Counted from the stretch's first letter, positions 45,441-54,790 are shown. The stretch: DNA of 64,000 nt from Microbacterium hydrocarbonoxydans (GCF_904831005.1 NZ_LR882982.1:2852001-2916000), one strand, 5' to 3'. Notes: generated by a model not told the origin, from the sequence alone. Program-made: numbers and translations.

Positions 45441-45469
45441 TTGACGCGTCGCAGCGGGCCGGGTAGCTT
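45441..45469 (+). promoter_or_regulatory. Housekeeping-type promoter of the pectin lyase
   Basis: TTGACG (45441-45446), a 17-base spacer, then TAGCTT (45464-45469). This is a close match to the vegetative sigma consensus and the clearest -35/-10 pair in the window. Confidence 0.7.
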
Positions 45470-45481
45470 CGACCGGGCACG

Positions 45482-45495
45482 GGAAAACGCTATCC
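45482..45495 (+). promoter_or_regulatory. LacI-family-like operator just downstream of the transcription start
   Basis: GGAAAACGCTATCC is an imperfect palindrome centred on CG, the usual architecture of LacI/GalR operators. Its position about 6-19 bases after the predicted start would block transcription. The regulator is not in the window. Confidence 0.4.
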
Positions 45496-45529
45496 GAGCG
45501 AGCTTCGCGCTCAGAGAAGGATTTCGACG

Positions 45530-48088
45530 ATGAACATCCGACACCATTCGTTCCGCGCCGTCGTGGCGGTGGCCGCAGCCGGCTGCCTCCTCATGGGCGG
45601 CGCGCAGAGCGCAGGGGCGGCCTCGGTCGCCGCCCCTGCGACCGGGCGCCATGATCACGGCGTGCAGACGCCTCAACTCGAGACGCTCGACCGCGGGCTC
45701 GTCGCCGTCTCGACCGCCGAGGGCGTCTTCGTCAGCTGGCGACTGCTCGCGACCGAGGCGACCGGCGCGACGGAGACCGGCCTCGCCGGACCCGACTTCG
45801 CCGTCTATCGCGATGGCGCCAAGATCGCGACGGTCACCGACAGCACCGACTACGCGGATGCCCAGGGGTCTGCCACTTCGAAGTACTCGGTCGTCCCGAT
45901 CGTGAACGGCATCGAGCTGACGGCCTCCGCCTCGGCATCCGTCAGCGCGTGGGCAGACGGTCACCATGACCTGCCTCTGCAGAAGCCGGCCGACGGGGTG
46001 ACGCCGAAGGGCGAGGCCTACACCTACTCGGCGAACGACGTCTCGGTGGGCGATGTCGACGGTGACGGGCAGTACGAGTACGTCGTGAAATGGGACCCCT
46101 CGAACTCGAAGGACGTCTCGCAGCGCGGCTACACCGGCCCCGTCTATCTCGACACCTACGAGCTCGACGGCACGCTGTTGAATCGCCTCGACCTCGGCGT
46201 GAACATCCGTGCGGGAGCGCACTACACACAGTTCCTCGTCTACGACTTCGACGGCGACGGCCGGTCGGAGACCATGCTCAAGACCGCCCCCGGCACGAAG
46301 TCGGTGCAGTACGCCGCTGACGGCTCGGTCGCGAGCGAGTCGTACATCACCCTCCCTCAGGGTGACATCGACGCCGGGTACTCGAACGACGACGACTACC
46401 GCCTCAGCGCGGCGGACTACGAGCAGCACCTGGTCGAGATGTTCCTGGGGTGGAGTGAGCGCGAGGAGGTGGTCTCGGGCCAGTGGCCGGCGACTCTCGA
46501 AGAGGCGTGGGGCATGCCCGTGACGCACGAGTATCCGCTCTCGCCGGAGGCCGCGCAGGAGCTCGCCACCACGTTCATCGACGTCTATGCCCCCAGTCGC
46601 AGCGCGCGCAACCTGCTGCGAGAGTTCGAGGGGTTCATCGTCGACGGGCCCGAATACCTGACCGTCTTCGACAGCGAGACGGGCGCCGAGCTGCAGACCA
46701 TCCCGTATCCGACCGAGCGCGGTGACGACGGCCTGCTGTGGGGCGACTACGCGATGTCGCGCATCGAGCCGGGCAACCGCGTCGACCGCTTCCTGGCAGG
46801 CGTCGGATACCTCGACGGGCAGCACCCTTCCGCCGTGTTCGCCCGCGGCTACTACACGCGCACGACCGTCGCCGCCTTCGACTGGGACGGCACTCGTCTG
46901 ACGCAGCGCTGGGATGTCGACAGCGGCCACGCCCCGATGACCAACCCGTTCAATGACTCGCCGCACGGCCGCGACGGCACAAACCCCGAGTTCGGCACGA
47001 TCACGACCCAGGGCGACCACTCGCTGAGCTTCGCCGACGTGGATGCCGACGGCAGGCAGGAACTCGTCTACGGATCGGCGACGATCGACGACGACGGCAG
47101 CCTGCTCTACAGCTCGTTCGACGTGCTTCCCGAGGGCAGTGCCGACCCCGGTGCGAGCGTGCGTCTGGGCCACGGCGACGCGATGCACGTGACCGACATC
47201 GACCCCGCTCGCCCCGGCCTCGAGATCTGGACGGCTCATGAGGGCGCGACCAGCGCGCCGTACGGGTCTGTGCTGCGCGACGCCGCGACGGGAGATGCGC
47301 TGTTCGGCGCGTACTCGGGCCGCGACACCGGTCGCGCCATGATCGGGGATGTGCGTGCGGACGTTCCTGGCATCGAGGTGTGGTCGAGCATGCCCGGTGG
47401 CACCGAGGGCAGCGGTCTGCTCAGTGCTGCGGGCGAGGTGCTGCAGGCAGAGACGCCCGGCACCAACATGTCGATCCGCTGGGCCGGCGACCTGACGACG
47501 CAGCTCGTGAACGGCAGCGGCACGCAGACGCCCATCATCGACGACTGGACTCGAGGAACGCTGGTCACCGCGAACGGAACGCTGACGAACAACGGCACGA
47601 AGGGCAACCCGTCGCTCGTGGCCGACGTGCTGGGCGACTGGCGTGAGGAGCTGCTGGTGCGCACGATCGACTCGAGCGCGCTGCGGTTCTTCACGACCAC
47701 CGAGCCGACCGCGCACAAGCTCACGACCCTCATGCACGACGTGCAGTACCGCGTCGAGACCGCTCGTCAGCAGACCACCTACAACCAGCCGGCGTATACG
47801 TCGTACTACCTGGCGAGCGACCTCGACTGGGCGAACGTGCCGGTGCTCACCGCGCCGACCACCCCGAAGGCGCCGAAGTTCACCGACAAGCCGGGAACCT
47901 CGCGTGACGAGGTCAAGGTGCCGAATGTGAAGGGCGTCGTCTACTACGTGAACGGCGAGAAGGTCGAGGCGTCGAACGGCAAGGTGCGGGTCACGGGCGA
48001 GGTGACCGTCGTCGCGGTGCCCGAGCCGGGATATCGCATCGCCGATGGTGCGACCGCGCAGTGGACGGAGTACCTCCGCTCGCGCTGA
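45530..48088 (+). CDS. Secreted rhamnogalacturonan lyase, polysaccharide lyase family 11
   Basis: The 852-residue protein has a Sec signal peptide (cleavage near AQSAGA-ASV, residue 30). The PL11 start reads QLETLDRGLVAVSTAEGVFVSWRLLATE, with calcium-binding blade loops such as DVDGDGQYEYVVKWDPSNSKD, DFDGDGRSETML and DVDADGRQELVYGS typical of its eight-bladed propeller. A short C-terminal domain (about 785-852) recalls a bacterial Ig/FIVAR-like module. It cleaves the rhamnogalacturonan-I backbone by beta-elimination outside the cell. AAGGA lies before ATG 45530. It is a single gene ending at a strong hairpin. Confidence 0.93.
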   Translation: MNIRHHSFRAVVAVAAAGCLLMGGAQSAGAASVAAPATGRHDHGVQTPQLETLDRGLVAVSTAEGVFVSWRLLATEATGATETGLAGPDFAVYRDGAKIATVTDSTDYADAQGSATSKYSVVPIVNGIELTASASASVSAWADGHHDLPLQKPADGVTPKGEAYTYSANDVSVGDVDGDGQYEYVVKWDPSNSKDVSQRGYTGPVYLDTYELDGTLLNRLDLGVNIRAGAHYTQFLVYDFDGDGRSETMLKTAPGTKSVQYAADGSVASESYITLPQGDIDAGYSNDDDYRLSAADYEQHLVEMFLGWSEREEVVSGQWPATLEEAWGMPVTHEYPLSPEAAQELATTFIDVYAPSRSARNLLREFEGFIVDGPEYLTVFDSETGAELQTIPYPTERGDDGLLWGDYAMSRIEPGNRVDRFLAGVGYLDGQHPSAVFARGYYTRTTVAAFDWDGTRLTQRWDVDSGHAPMTNPFNDSPHGRDGTNPEFGTITTQGDHSLSFADVDADGRQELVYGSATIDDDGSLLYSSFDVLPEGSADPGASVRLGHGDAMHVTDIDPARPGLEIWTAHEGATSAPYGSVLRDAATGDALFGAYSGRDTGRAMIGDVRADVPGIEVWSSMPGGTEGSGLLSAAGEVLQAETPGTNMSIRWAGDLTTQLVNGSGTQTPIIDDWTRGTLVTANGTLTNNGTKGNPSLVADVLGDWREELLVRTIDSSALRFFTTTEPTAHKLTTLMHDVQYRVETARQQTTYNQPAYTSYYLASDLDWANVPVLTAPTTPKAPKFTDKPGTSRDEVKVPNVKGVVYYVNGEKVEASNGKVRVTGEVTVVAVPEPGYRIADGATAQWTEYLRSR

Positions 48089-48100
48089 CCGCGGCGGTGA

Positions 48101-48151
48101 CAGAACGCCGCCCCGAGCCGACTCTTCCCGTGCCGGCTCGGGGCGGTTCTG
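48101..48151. terminator. Terminator after the pectin lyase
   Basis: The right arm CGGCTCGGGGCGGTTCTG (48134-48151) pairs with 48101-48120 with a single two-base bulge. The loop is about 13 bases. It lies between convergent genes. Confidence 0.85.
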
Positions 48152-48191
48152 CGTGCGGCGGTGTTTCTGCGCGGACGGTGGTGCGGGCGGG

Positions 48192-49481
48192 TCACGCGCC
48201 CGTCAGCACCAGCCAGAGCAGGGCGCCGTTGAGGGCGATGAGCAAGACGGATGCGACGACGCCCGCCACCGTGGTCCAGATGCGATTCGCCCAGACCCCG
48301 AGCGTGCGACGCTGCGCGGTGAGCGCGACGAGGGGGAGCAGCGCGAACGGGATGCCGAACGAGAGCACGACCTGACTGAGCACCAGCGCCAGCGTCGGAT
48401 CGAATCCGATGCCGAGGATCACGAGCGCGGGGATGAGGGTCACCAGCCGGCGCGCGAGCAGCGGGACGCGCACGCGCAGGAGCCCGTGCATGATCTCGGC
48501 TCCGGCGTACGCGCCGACGGATGTCGAGGCGAGTCCGGATGCCAGCAGGCCGACCGCGAAGAAGGTCGCGACGACAGGGCCGAGTCCCGCCGCGAGCGCG
48601 GCATGGGCGCCTTCGAGCGAATCGGTCCCCTCGACGCCGGCCAGGTTCGCGGCGGCGAGCAGCAGGATGCCGAGGTTCACGGTGCCCGCGATCACCATCG
48701 CGATCGAGACGTCCCAGCGGGTCGCCGTGAGCAGACGACGGATGCGCGAGCTCTCTGTGCGAGCGGTCTCGGTCGGTCCGTGCGCTGCGGCCGCCCCGAA
48801 CCGGTCACGCGTCAGCGAGGAGTGCGCGTAGATCGCGTGCGGCATGATCGTCGCGCCGAGGATGGAGGCGGCGAGGAGCACAGATCCGGTGCCCTCGAAG
48901 CGCGGCACCAGGCCGCCCACGATGCTCGCGGCATCCGGTGGAGCGATGAAGAGCCCGGCGACGAAGCCGACAGCGATGATCACCATGAGCCCGATGATCA
49001 CGAACTCGAAGGGACGAGCGCCGCGGCGGCTCTGCACGGCGAGCAGGACCATCGACACGGCCCCGGTGATGATCCCTCCGAGCAGCAGCGGGATGTCGAA
49101 CAGCAGGTGGAGCGCCACGGCGCCGCCGATGACCTCGGCGAGGTCGGTCGCCATCGCGACCAGTTCGGCCTGCAACCAGTAGGCCCGGCGGGCCCACGGC
49201 TTGGTGAGTCGCGCGCCCAGCACCTCGGGGAGGCTCTGCCCCGTGACGACGCCGAGCTTGGCCGACAGGTACTGGATCAGCCAGGCCATCACGTTGCCGG
49301 CCACCACGACCCACACCAGCAGGTACCCGTACTGCGCACCCGCGGTCATGTTGCTCGCGACGTTGCCCGGATCGAGATACGCGACGCCCGCGACCAGAGC
49401 GGGTCCGAGAAGCCAGATGCTGCGGGGCGCAGTCGTGCGAGCGGGCGGTGCGCTCACCCCGAGCGCGGCATTTTTAGGCAT
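48192..49481 (-). CDS. mntH: Nramp-family manganese/divalent metal importer
   Basis: The 429-residue protein has eleven hydrophobic helices. Helix 1 contains AYLDPGNVASNM, the DPGN metal-binding motif. Helix 6 contains ILGATIMPHAIYAHSSL, the MPH motif. Both are diagnostic for Nramp proton-coupled Mn(II)/Fe(II) importers. ATG 49481 is chosen because TACGAT lies exactly 6 bases upstream; the earlier in-frame start would read through the operator. Two MntR-like boxes cover the -35 region and the start codon, indicating metal-repressed transcription. Confidence 0.94.
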   Translation of the reverse strand: MPKNAALGVSAPPARTTAPRSIWLLGPALVAGVAYLDPGNVASNMTAGAQYGYLLVWVVVAGNVMAWLIQYLSAKLGVVTGQSLPEVLGARLTKPWARRAYWLQAELVAMATDLAEVIGGAVALHLLFDIPLLLGGIITGAVSMVLLAVQSRRGARPFEFVIIGLMVIIAVGFVAGLFIAPPDAASIVGGLVPRFEGTGSVLLAASILGATIMPHAIYAHSSLTRDRFGAAAAHGPTETARTESSRIRRLLTATRWDVSIAMVIAGTVNLGILLLAAANLAGVEGTDSLEGAHAALAAGLGPVVATFFAVGLLASGLASTSVGAYAGAEIMHGLLRVRVPLLARRLVTLIPALVILGIGFDPTLALVLSQVVLSFGIPFALLPLVALTAQRRTLGVWANRIWTTVAGVVASVLLIALNGALLWLVLTGA

Positions 49482-49488
49482 GCCGAAA
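49473..49488 (-). promoter_or_regulatory. MntR/DtxR-like box 1, over the mntH start codon
   Basis: On the minus strand it reads TTTCGGCATGCCTAAA, a 16-bp palindrome with 7 of 8 positions matched. The central ATG is the mntH start, and the box runs up to the -10 TACGAT (49488-49493). Confidence 0.75.
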
Positions 49489-49500
49489 TCGTAGCGGATC

Positions 49501-49516
49501 TTTCGGCACACCTAAA
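49501..49516 (-). promoter_or_regulatory. MntR/DtxR-like box 2, over the mntH -35 region
   Basis: On the minus strand it reads TTTAGGTGTGCCGAAA, 28 bases upstream of box 1. It is less symmetric but shares TTTAGG/CCGAAA half-sites. Together the two boxes enclose the whole promoter. Confidence 0.65.
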
Positions 49517-49551
49517 TATCGTCACGTCGATGCGCCGGATAGCCTGGTTGG

Positions 49552-50214
49552 ATGGATGAGCACGCGCCTGCGGATGCAGCGGCCGAGACACGCGGATCGT
49601 CGGCGCAGCCCGGATACGGCGTCGGGCCGTGGCCGGGCGGTCACGACGAGTGGCCGGCGGAACCCTGGTACGACCCCGAGCTGCTGGCTGCCGGCGACAC
49701 CCGCAACGTGATCGATCGTTACCGCTACTGGCGGATGGACGCGATCGTCGCCGACCTCGACACCAAGCGGCATCCGTTCCATGTGGCCATCGAGAACTGG
49801 CAGCACGACATGAACATCGGCTCGATCGTGCGCAGCGCCAACGCGTTCCTCGCCGACACCGTGCACATCATCGGTCGGCGCCGCTGGAACAAGCGCGGCG
49901 CCATGGTCACCGACCGCTACCAGCACGTCGTGCACCACGAAGACGTCGAGACCTTCACAGCCTGGGCCGCTGCCGCGGGACTGCCGATCATCGCGGTCGA
50001 CAACGTCGAAGGCGCAGTGCCGGTCGATCGCGCCGATCTGCCGCGGAGCTGTGTGCTGCTGTTCGGCCAGGAGGGGCCGGGACTCTCCGACGCAGCGCTC
50101 GCCGCGGCATCCGCACACATCGAGATCACGCAGTACGGCTCGACCCGCTCGATCAACGCGAGCGCGGCGGCCGCGGTGATCATGTACGAGTGGTGCCGGA
50201 GGCACGCGGGCTGA
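49552..50214 (+). CDS. TrmH/SpoU-family RNA 2'-O-methyltransferase
   Basis: The 220-residue SPOUT enzyme shows motif 1 HDMNIGSIVRSANAF (Asn/Arg catalytic region), motif 2 LLFGQEGPGLSDAAL and motif 3 ITQYGSTRSINASAAAAVIMYEW forming the knotted SAM site. An N-terminal segment of about 75 residues includes a Trp/Tyr-rich stretch. Target RNA (tRNA or rRNA) is unknown. ATG 49552 follows TAGCCT by 6 bases. It is divergent from mntH with only 70 bp between starts. Confidence 0.92.
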   Translation: MDEHAPADAAAETRGSSAQPGYGVGPWPGGHDEWPAEPWYDPELLAAGDTRNVIDRYRYWRMDAIVADLDTKRHPFHVAIENWQHDMNIGSIVRSANAFLADTVHIIGRRRWNKRGAMVTDRYQHVVHHEDVETFTAWAAAAGLPIIAVDNVEGAVPVDRADLPRSCVLLFGQEGPGLSDAALAAASAHIEITQYGSTRSINASAAAAVIMYEWCRRHAG

Positions 50215-50284
50215 CCGATGTGAGCGCTGCTCTCGACAGGGTGGCGGCTCGGGCGTAGCGTGAGTGCCGATCCAGGAGGTCGTC

Positions 50285-50752
50285 ATGGCAGCGGTCAATC
50301 CCATCCGCCCGTTCCTCTGGTTCGACGGTCGGGCGCAGGAGGCGATGGAGTACTACGTCTCGGTGTTCCCGAACTCGTCGATCGACCAGGTGGTGCTCTA
50401 CCCCGACGAATCGCTCAGTCGGCACTTCGAGGGCATGAGCGGCAAGGTGCTCAACGGCGACTTCACTCTGAACGGCACGCCGTTCGGCTGCCTCGACGGC
50501 GGCCCCGAGTTCGCGTTCAACGAGTCCATCTCGTTCGTGATCGGGTGCGAGGACCAGGCCGAGATCGACCACTACTGGCAGGCGCTCTCGGCCGTGCCGG
50601 AGTCGGAGGCATGCGGCTGGTGCAAGGACCGGTTCGGCGTGAGCTGGCAGGTCGTGCCCGCGGGCCTCGATCTGCTGCAGCAGAGGCCCGAGCAGATCCA
50701 GGCGCTCATGCACATGAAGAAGATCGTGATCGCCGAGCTCGAGAACGCCTGA
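50285..50752 (+). CDS. PhnB-like VOC-fold protein
   Basis: The 155-residue protein starts MAAVNPIRPFLWFDGRAQEAMEYYVSVFPNS, the PhnB/3-demethylubiquinone-methyltransferase-like VOC subgroup. It also has FTLNGTPFGCLDGGPEFAFNESISFVI and CGWCKDRFGVSWQVVP. The subgroup has no established activity. AGGAGG precedes ATG 50285; a GTG-type start further upstream at 50264 has no ribosome site. Confidence 0.9.
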   Translation: MAAVNPIRPFLWFDGRAQEAMEYYVSVFPNSSIDQVVLYPDESLSRHFEGMSGKVLNGDFTLNGTPFGCLDGGPEFAFNESISFVIGCEDQAEIDHYWQALSAVPESEACGWCKDRFGVSWQVVPAGLDLLQQRPEQIQALMHMKKIVIAELENA

Positions 50753-50757
50753 TCGCT

Positions 50758-52077
50758 CTAGGCCCCGGCGGTGACCCAGCGGCCGGAGCGCACGCGCCAC
50801 CCGAGAGTGCCCAGCCGAGCCAGCAGGTAGATGCCGAAGAACGCGACCCCGAGCCAGATGAGGCCCGCTGACCCGTCGACGCCGCTCGCGGCGATGATCC
50901 ACAGCGCCGGCAGGAACGGCACGAGGTTGAGTCCGCCGGCGATCGCGAGGTAGCGCGCGTCGTTCGCGCCCATCAGCACACCGTCGAGCACGAAGACCAC
51001 GCCGGCGATGGGCTGTGCGAGCGCGAGGATCAGCAGTGCGGGCTGCACGAGCGCCGCGATCTCGGCGTCGCCGGTGAACACGATCCCGAGCACGCCCGAG
51101 AGTGCAGCGATGATCGCGCCGACCGCCACACCGAACCACGCGCCCCAGGCCACGGTGCGTTTCAGCACGCGATGCACCTGTCGCTCGTCGCCGGCACCGA
51201 GCTCTTTGCCGATCAGCGCCTGTGCGGCGATCGCCAGCGCGTCGAGCGCGAATGCCGCGGCCGAGAAGATCGTGAACACGATCTGCCATCCTGCGAGCTC
51301 GTCGGTGCCGATGCCGGTGGCGACGGCGACCGTCGCCAGCAGGGCGATGCGCAGGCTCACTGTGCGCAGGAACAGCCAGCCCCCCGAACGCGCTGTGCTG
51401 CCCATCCCCTCTCGCCGGGCCTTCAACGAGGCGTCGTGCGTCGCCGCGAGGCGCCTGATCACGAGCACGTAGGCACCGACCATGCCCCACTGGGCGACGA
51501 CCGTGCCGGCGGCCGACCCCGCGATGCCCCACCCGAGCCCGTAGATGAAGACGACGTTGAGCAGCGCGTTGGCGCCGAACCCGAGACCGGCGATCCACAG
51601 AGGAGTCATCGTGTCCTGCATCCCGCGCAGCAGCCCTGTCGCGGCGAACACGATGAGCATCGCCGGCAGCCCCCACATCGAGACGACGAGATAGTCGCCC
51701 GCAGCGGCGGCCACCGCGTCGCTCGCGCCGAAGAGCGACACGAGCCAGGGTGAGGCCGCCGCGCCTGCGGCGGCGAGCACGGCCCCGATCGCGAGGGCGA
51801 GCCACATGCCGTTGATGCCGACCGAGACGGCCTCTCCCGGCCGGCCGGCGCCGAACAGTCGGGCGACCGCCGGGGTGGTCGAGTAGGCGAGGAAGACCAT
51901 GAGCCCGACGATCGTCTGCAGCACCGCGCCCGCGATGCCGAGACCCGCGAGCGGCGTCGTGCCGAGGTGGCCGACCAGCGCCGCGTCGACGATCAGGAAA
52001 GCCGGCTCGGCGATCAGGGCGCCGAGGGCCGGGACGGCGAGGCGCAGGATCTCGCGGTTGAGAGTGCGCTCGGTCAT
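50758..52077 (-). CDS. MATE-family efflux transporter (DinF-like)
   Basis: The 439-residue protein has twelve hydrophobic helices in two related halves. It starts LNREILRLAVPALGALIAEPAFLIVDAALVGHLGTTPLAGLGIA, the DinF/MATE opening with the cation-site helix 1. Such pumps export cationic compounds using sodium or protons. ATG 52077 has TAGGCT 6 bases upstream. It converges on the VOC gene with 5 bp between stops. Confidence 0.92.
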   Translation of the reverse strand: MTERTLNREILRLAVPALGALIAEPAFLIVDAALVGHLGTTPLAGLGIAGAVLQTIVGLMVFLAYSTTPAVARLFGAGRPGEAVSVGINGMWLALAIGAVLAAAGAAASPWLVSLFGASDAVAAAAGDYLVVSMWGLPAMLIVFAATGLLRGMQDTMTPLWIAGLGFGANALLNVVFIYGLGWGIAGSAAGTVVAQWGMVGAYVLVIRRLAATHDASLKARREGMGSTARSGGWLFLRTVSLRIALLATVAVATGIGTDELAGWQIVFTIFSAAAFALDALAIAAQALIGKELGAGDERQVHRVLKRTVAWGAWFGVAVGAIIAALSGVLGIVFTGDAEIAALVQPALLILALAQPIAGVVFVLDGVLMGANDARYLAIAGGLNLVPFLPALWIIAASGVDGSAGLIWLGVAFFGIYLLARLGTLGWRVRSGRWVTAGA

Positions 52078-52185
52078 GATCCGAGCCTATGGGCTGCCCC
52101 ACGGAAGACGGTCGAACGCGCGTGCGGCCTCCGTGATCTCGTGCAGTCGTACCCTGGAAGGACCAGGATGCGACGGAGGTGCATC

Positions 52186-52746
52186 ATGACGGATCCTCGA
52201 GAAGCCGCGGCGAGGTATCTCGCGCGGCAGCGACAGGGCGGGGACGGCGAGGACGACGCCGAAGCGGGCGCGACTCCGGGAACCGCCACTTCCGCCGACC
52301 GGGCTGCGTTCGTCGAGACGGCCATCCAGGTCGCGATCCGCAGGGGGGACTTCGACGATCTCCCCGGGGCGGGCAAGCCCCTGGAAGGACTCGGCACGCA
52401 CCACGACCCTGACTGGTGGATCCGGCGCAAGATCGAGCAGGAGAACCTGACGGGCCTCGGCCCTCCGGCGATCCTGCTGCGCACCGAGGACCGCGAGCTC
52501 GACGATCAGCTCGACCTGCTCGGACGGGAGGCCGACGTGCGGTCGGTGCTCGAGGACTTCAATCGCCGGGTGCTCGAAGCCCGACGCCAGCTGCAGGGCG
52601 GTCCGCCGGTCGTGACGAAGCCTCGCGACATCGACGCCGAGGTCGCAGCGTGGGCCGAACGGCGGGCGGCGCGGTTCGCGGCCCGTGCCGCGCAGGCGCC
52701 CGAGCAGCCGCGGCGACGTCGGTTCGGCCTCCGTCGCCGGGCGTGA
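52186..52746 (+). CDS. DUF1992 (DnaJ-homologue C28-like) protein
   Basis: The 186-residue protein has the DUF1992 core VETAIQVAIRRGDFDDLPGAGKPLEGL, followed by DPDWWIRRKIEQENL and a helical region LDDQLDLLGREADVRSVLEDFNRRVLEARRQ. A basic tail (PRRRRFGLRRRA) ends the chain. The domain occurs in bacteria and in eukaryotic DNAJC28, function unknown. GGAGG lies 8 bases before ATG 52186. Confidence 0.9.
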   Translation: MTDPREAAARYLARQRQGGDGEDDAEAGATPGTATSADRAAFVETAIQVAIRRGDFDDLPGAGKPLEGLGTHHDPDWWIRRKIEQENLTGLGPPAILLRTEDRELDDQLDLLGREADVRSVLEDFNRRVLEARRQLQGGPPVVTKPRDIDAEVAAWAERRAARFAARAAQAPEQPRRRRFGLRRRA

Positions 52747-52789
52747 CGGCTCCTGCCCGAATGTCGGAGCGGCGCATAGGCTGGTCGGC

Positions 52790-54754
52790 ATGACCGACGT
52801 GCTTCCCTCTGGCCTCGAGACCTCCGAGTTCAGCTCCGACATCCGCCCGCAGGACGACCTGTACCGCCACGTCAACGGCGCCTGGCTCGCCCGTACCGAG
52901 ATCCCCGGCGACAAGGCGCGGTGGGGCTCCTTCCATCTGCTCGCCGAGCAGGCCGAGAAAGACGTCAGAGCGATCATCGAGGAGTCGCAGGATGCCGAGT
53001 CGGGCACCCTCGCCCGCAAGATCGGCGACCTGTTCGCGAGCTTCATGGACACCGAGCGCATCGACGCGGCCGGAGCCACGCCCCTCGCCGAGACGCTGGC
53101 CGAGATCGAGGCGATCGACGACATCCCCGCGTTCCTGCGCACGGTCGGAGCCTACGACCGCGACGGCCGGGCGCACCTGATCGGCTTCTACGTCGACGGC
53201 GATCCCGGAAACCCCGAGCGCTACCTCCCGGTGATCGTGCAGTCGGGCCTGTCGCTGCCCGACGAGAGCTACTTCAGGCTCGACACCTTCGCCGAGACCC
53301 GGGCGGCGTACCGCGCGCACCTCGAGCGGCTGCTCGCGCTCGCCGGGATCGCGGATGCTGCGGGCACCGCCGACCGCTCGATCGCGCTCGAGACCGAGCT
53401 CGCCGGCCACCACTGGGACAACGTGCGCAGTCGTGACGCCGTCGCCACGTACAACCTCAAGACCTGGGCCGAGATCCAGGAGCTCGCCGGCGTCGACCTC
53501 GAGCCGTGGCGCGATGCCGTCGCACCCGCGCACCCCGAGGCGTTCGCCGAGGTCGTGGTCTCGCAGCCGAGCTTCCTCGAGGGACTCGGATCGCTGCTGA
53601 CCGTCGCGCGCCTCGACGACTGGAAGGCCTGGCTGCGCGCGCAGGTCGTGCATGCCGCCGCTCCGTACCTGACCGACGACTTCGTGCAGGAGAACTTCTC
53701 GTTCTACGGCACCGAACTCACCGGCGTCCCCTCGATCCGCGAGCGCTGGAAGCGCGGTGTCTCGGTGACCGAGAGCGCGCTGAGCGAGGCGATCGGCAAG
53801 GTCTACGTCGAGCGGCACTACCCGCCCACGGCGAAGGCCGCGATGGACGAGCTCGTGGCCAACCTCATCGAGGCGTACCGGCAGAGCATCACCGACCTCG
53901 AATGGATGACCGCCGAGACCCGAGAGCGGGCGCTCGCCAAGCTCGACTCCTTCACGCCCAAGATCGGGCACCCCGCCGTCTGGCGTGACTACTCGAGCCT
54001 CGAGATCGACCGCGCCGACCTGTTCGGCAACGTGCGGCGCGCCGCGATCTTCGAGCACGACCGCAACGTGGCGAAGGTCGGCAAGCCCATCGATCGCGAC
54101 GAATGGCACATGCCGCCGCAGATGGTCAACGCCTACTACAACCCCTCGATGAACGAGATCGTGTTCCCGGCGGCGATCCTGCAGTACCCGTTCTTCGATG
54201 CGTCACGCGACGCCGCTGCCAACTACGGCGGCATCGGCGCGGTCATCGGTCACGAGATCGGTCACGGGTTCGACGACCAGGGCAGCCGTTACGACGGCGA
54301 CGGCAAGCTCGAGGACTGGTGGACGGATGCCGATCGCTCGGCGTTCGAGGAGCGCACGAAGGCTCTGATCGCGCAGTACGACGAGCTCGTGCCTGAGGGC
54401 CTCGATGCCGAGCACCACGTCAACGGTGCGCTGACGATCGGCGAGAACATCGGCGATCTGGGCGGCCTCGGCATCGCGCTCAAGGCCTACGAGATCGCGC
54501 TCGACGGCGCGGAGGCCCCGGTGATCGACGGTTACACGGGCGTGCAGCGCCTGCTGCTGTCGTGGGCGCAGGTCTGGCAGCAGAAGAGCCGCGACGCCGA
54601 GACTCTGCGGCTGCTCACGATCGATCCGCACTCGCCGAACGAGTTCCGCTGCAATCAGATCGTCCGCAACATCGATGCGTTCTACGACGCGTTCGACGTG
54701 GCCGAGACCGATGCGCTGTGGCTTCCCCAGGAGTCGCGAGTGACGATCTGGTGA
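52790..54754 (+). CDS. M13-family zinc metallopeptidase (PepO/neprilysin-like)
   Basis: The 654-residue protein shows the M13 N-terminal motif DDLYRHVNGAWLARTEIP, active-site helix GAVIGHEIGHGFDDQGSRYDGDG (HExxH) and the third ligand in GENIGDLGGLGIA. NAYYNPSMNEIVFPAAIL binds substrate backbone. No signal peptide is present, so this is a cytoplasmic oligopeptidase as in lactococcal PepO. ATG 52790 follows TAGGCT by 7 bases. The 180 bp after the stop hold two hairpins. Confidence 0.95.
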   Translation: MTDVLPSGLETSEFSSDIRPQDDLYRHVNGAWLARTEIPGDKARWGSFHLLAEQAEKDVRAIIEESQDAESGTLARKIGDLFASFMDTERIDAAGATPLAETLAEIEAIDDIPAFLRTVGAYDRDGRAHLIGFYVDGDPGNPERYLPVIVQSGLSLPDESYFRLDTFAETRAAYRAHLERLLALAGIADAAGTADRSIALETELAGHHWDNVRSRDAVATYNLKTWAEIQELAGVDLEPWRDAVAPAHPEAFAEVVVSQPSFLEGLGSLLTVARLDDWKAWLRAQVVHAAAPYLTDDFVQENFSFYGTELTGVPSIRERWKRGVSVTESALSEAIGKVYVERHYPPTAKAAMDELVANLIEAYRQSITDLEWMTAETRERALAKLDSFTPKIGHPAVWRDYSSLEIDRADLFGNVRRAAIFEHDRNVAKVGKPIDRDEWHMPPQMVNAYYNPSMNEIVFPAAILQYPFFDASRDAAANYGGIGAVIGHEIGHGFDDQGSRYDGDGKLEDWWTDADRSAFEERTKALIAQYDELVPEGLDAEHHVNGALTIGENIGDLGGLGIALKAYEIALDGAEAPVIDGYTGVQRLLLSWAQVWQQKSRDAETLRLLTIDPHSPNEFRCNQIVRNIDAFYDAFDVAETDALWLPQESRVTIW

Positions 54755-54761
54755 GACGTCG

Positions 54762-54780
54762 GGCCCGGTGCGCCCGGGCC
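54762..54780 (+). terminator. GC-rich hairpin after the M13 peptidase gene
   Basis: GGCCCGG (54762-54768) pairs with CCGGGCC (54774-54780) across a 5-base loop. It starts 7 bases after the stop codon and has no T tract. Confidence 0.55.
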
Positions 54781-54790
54781 TCGACGGGGC

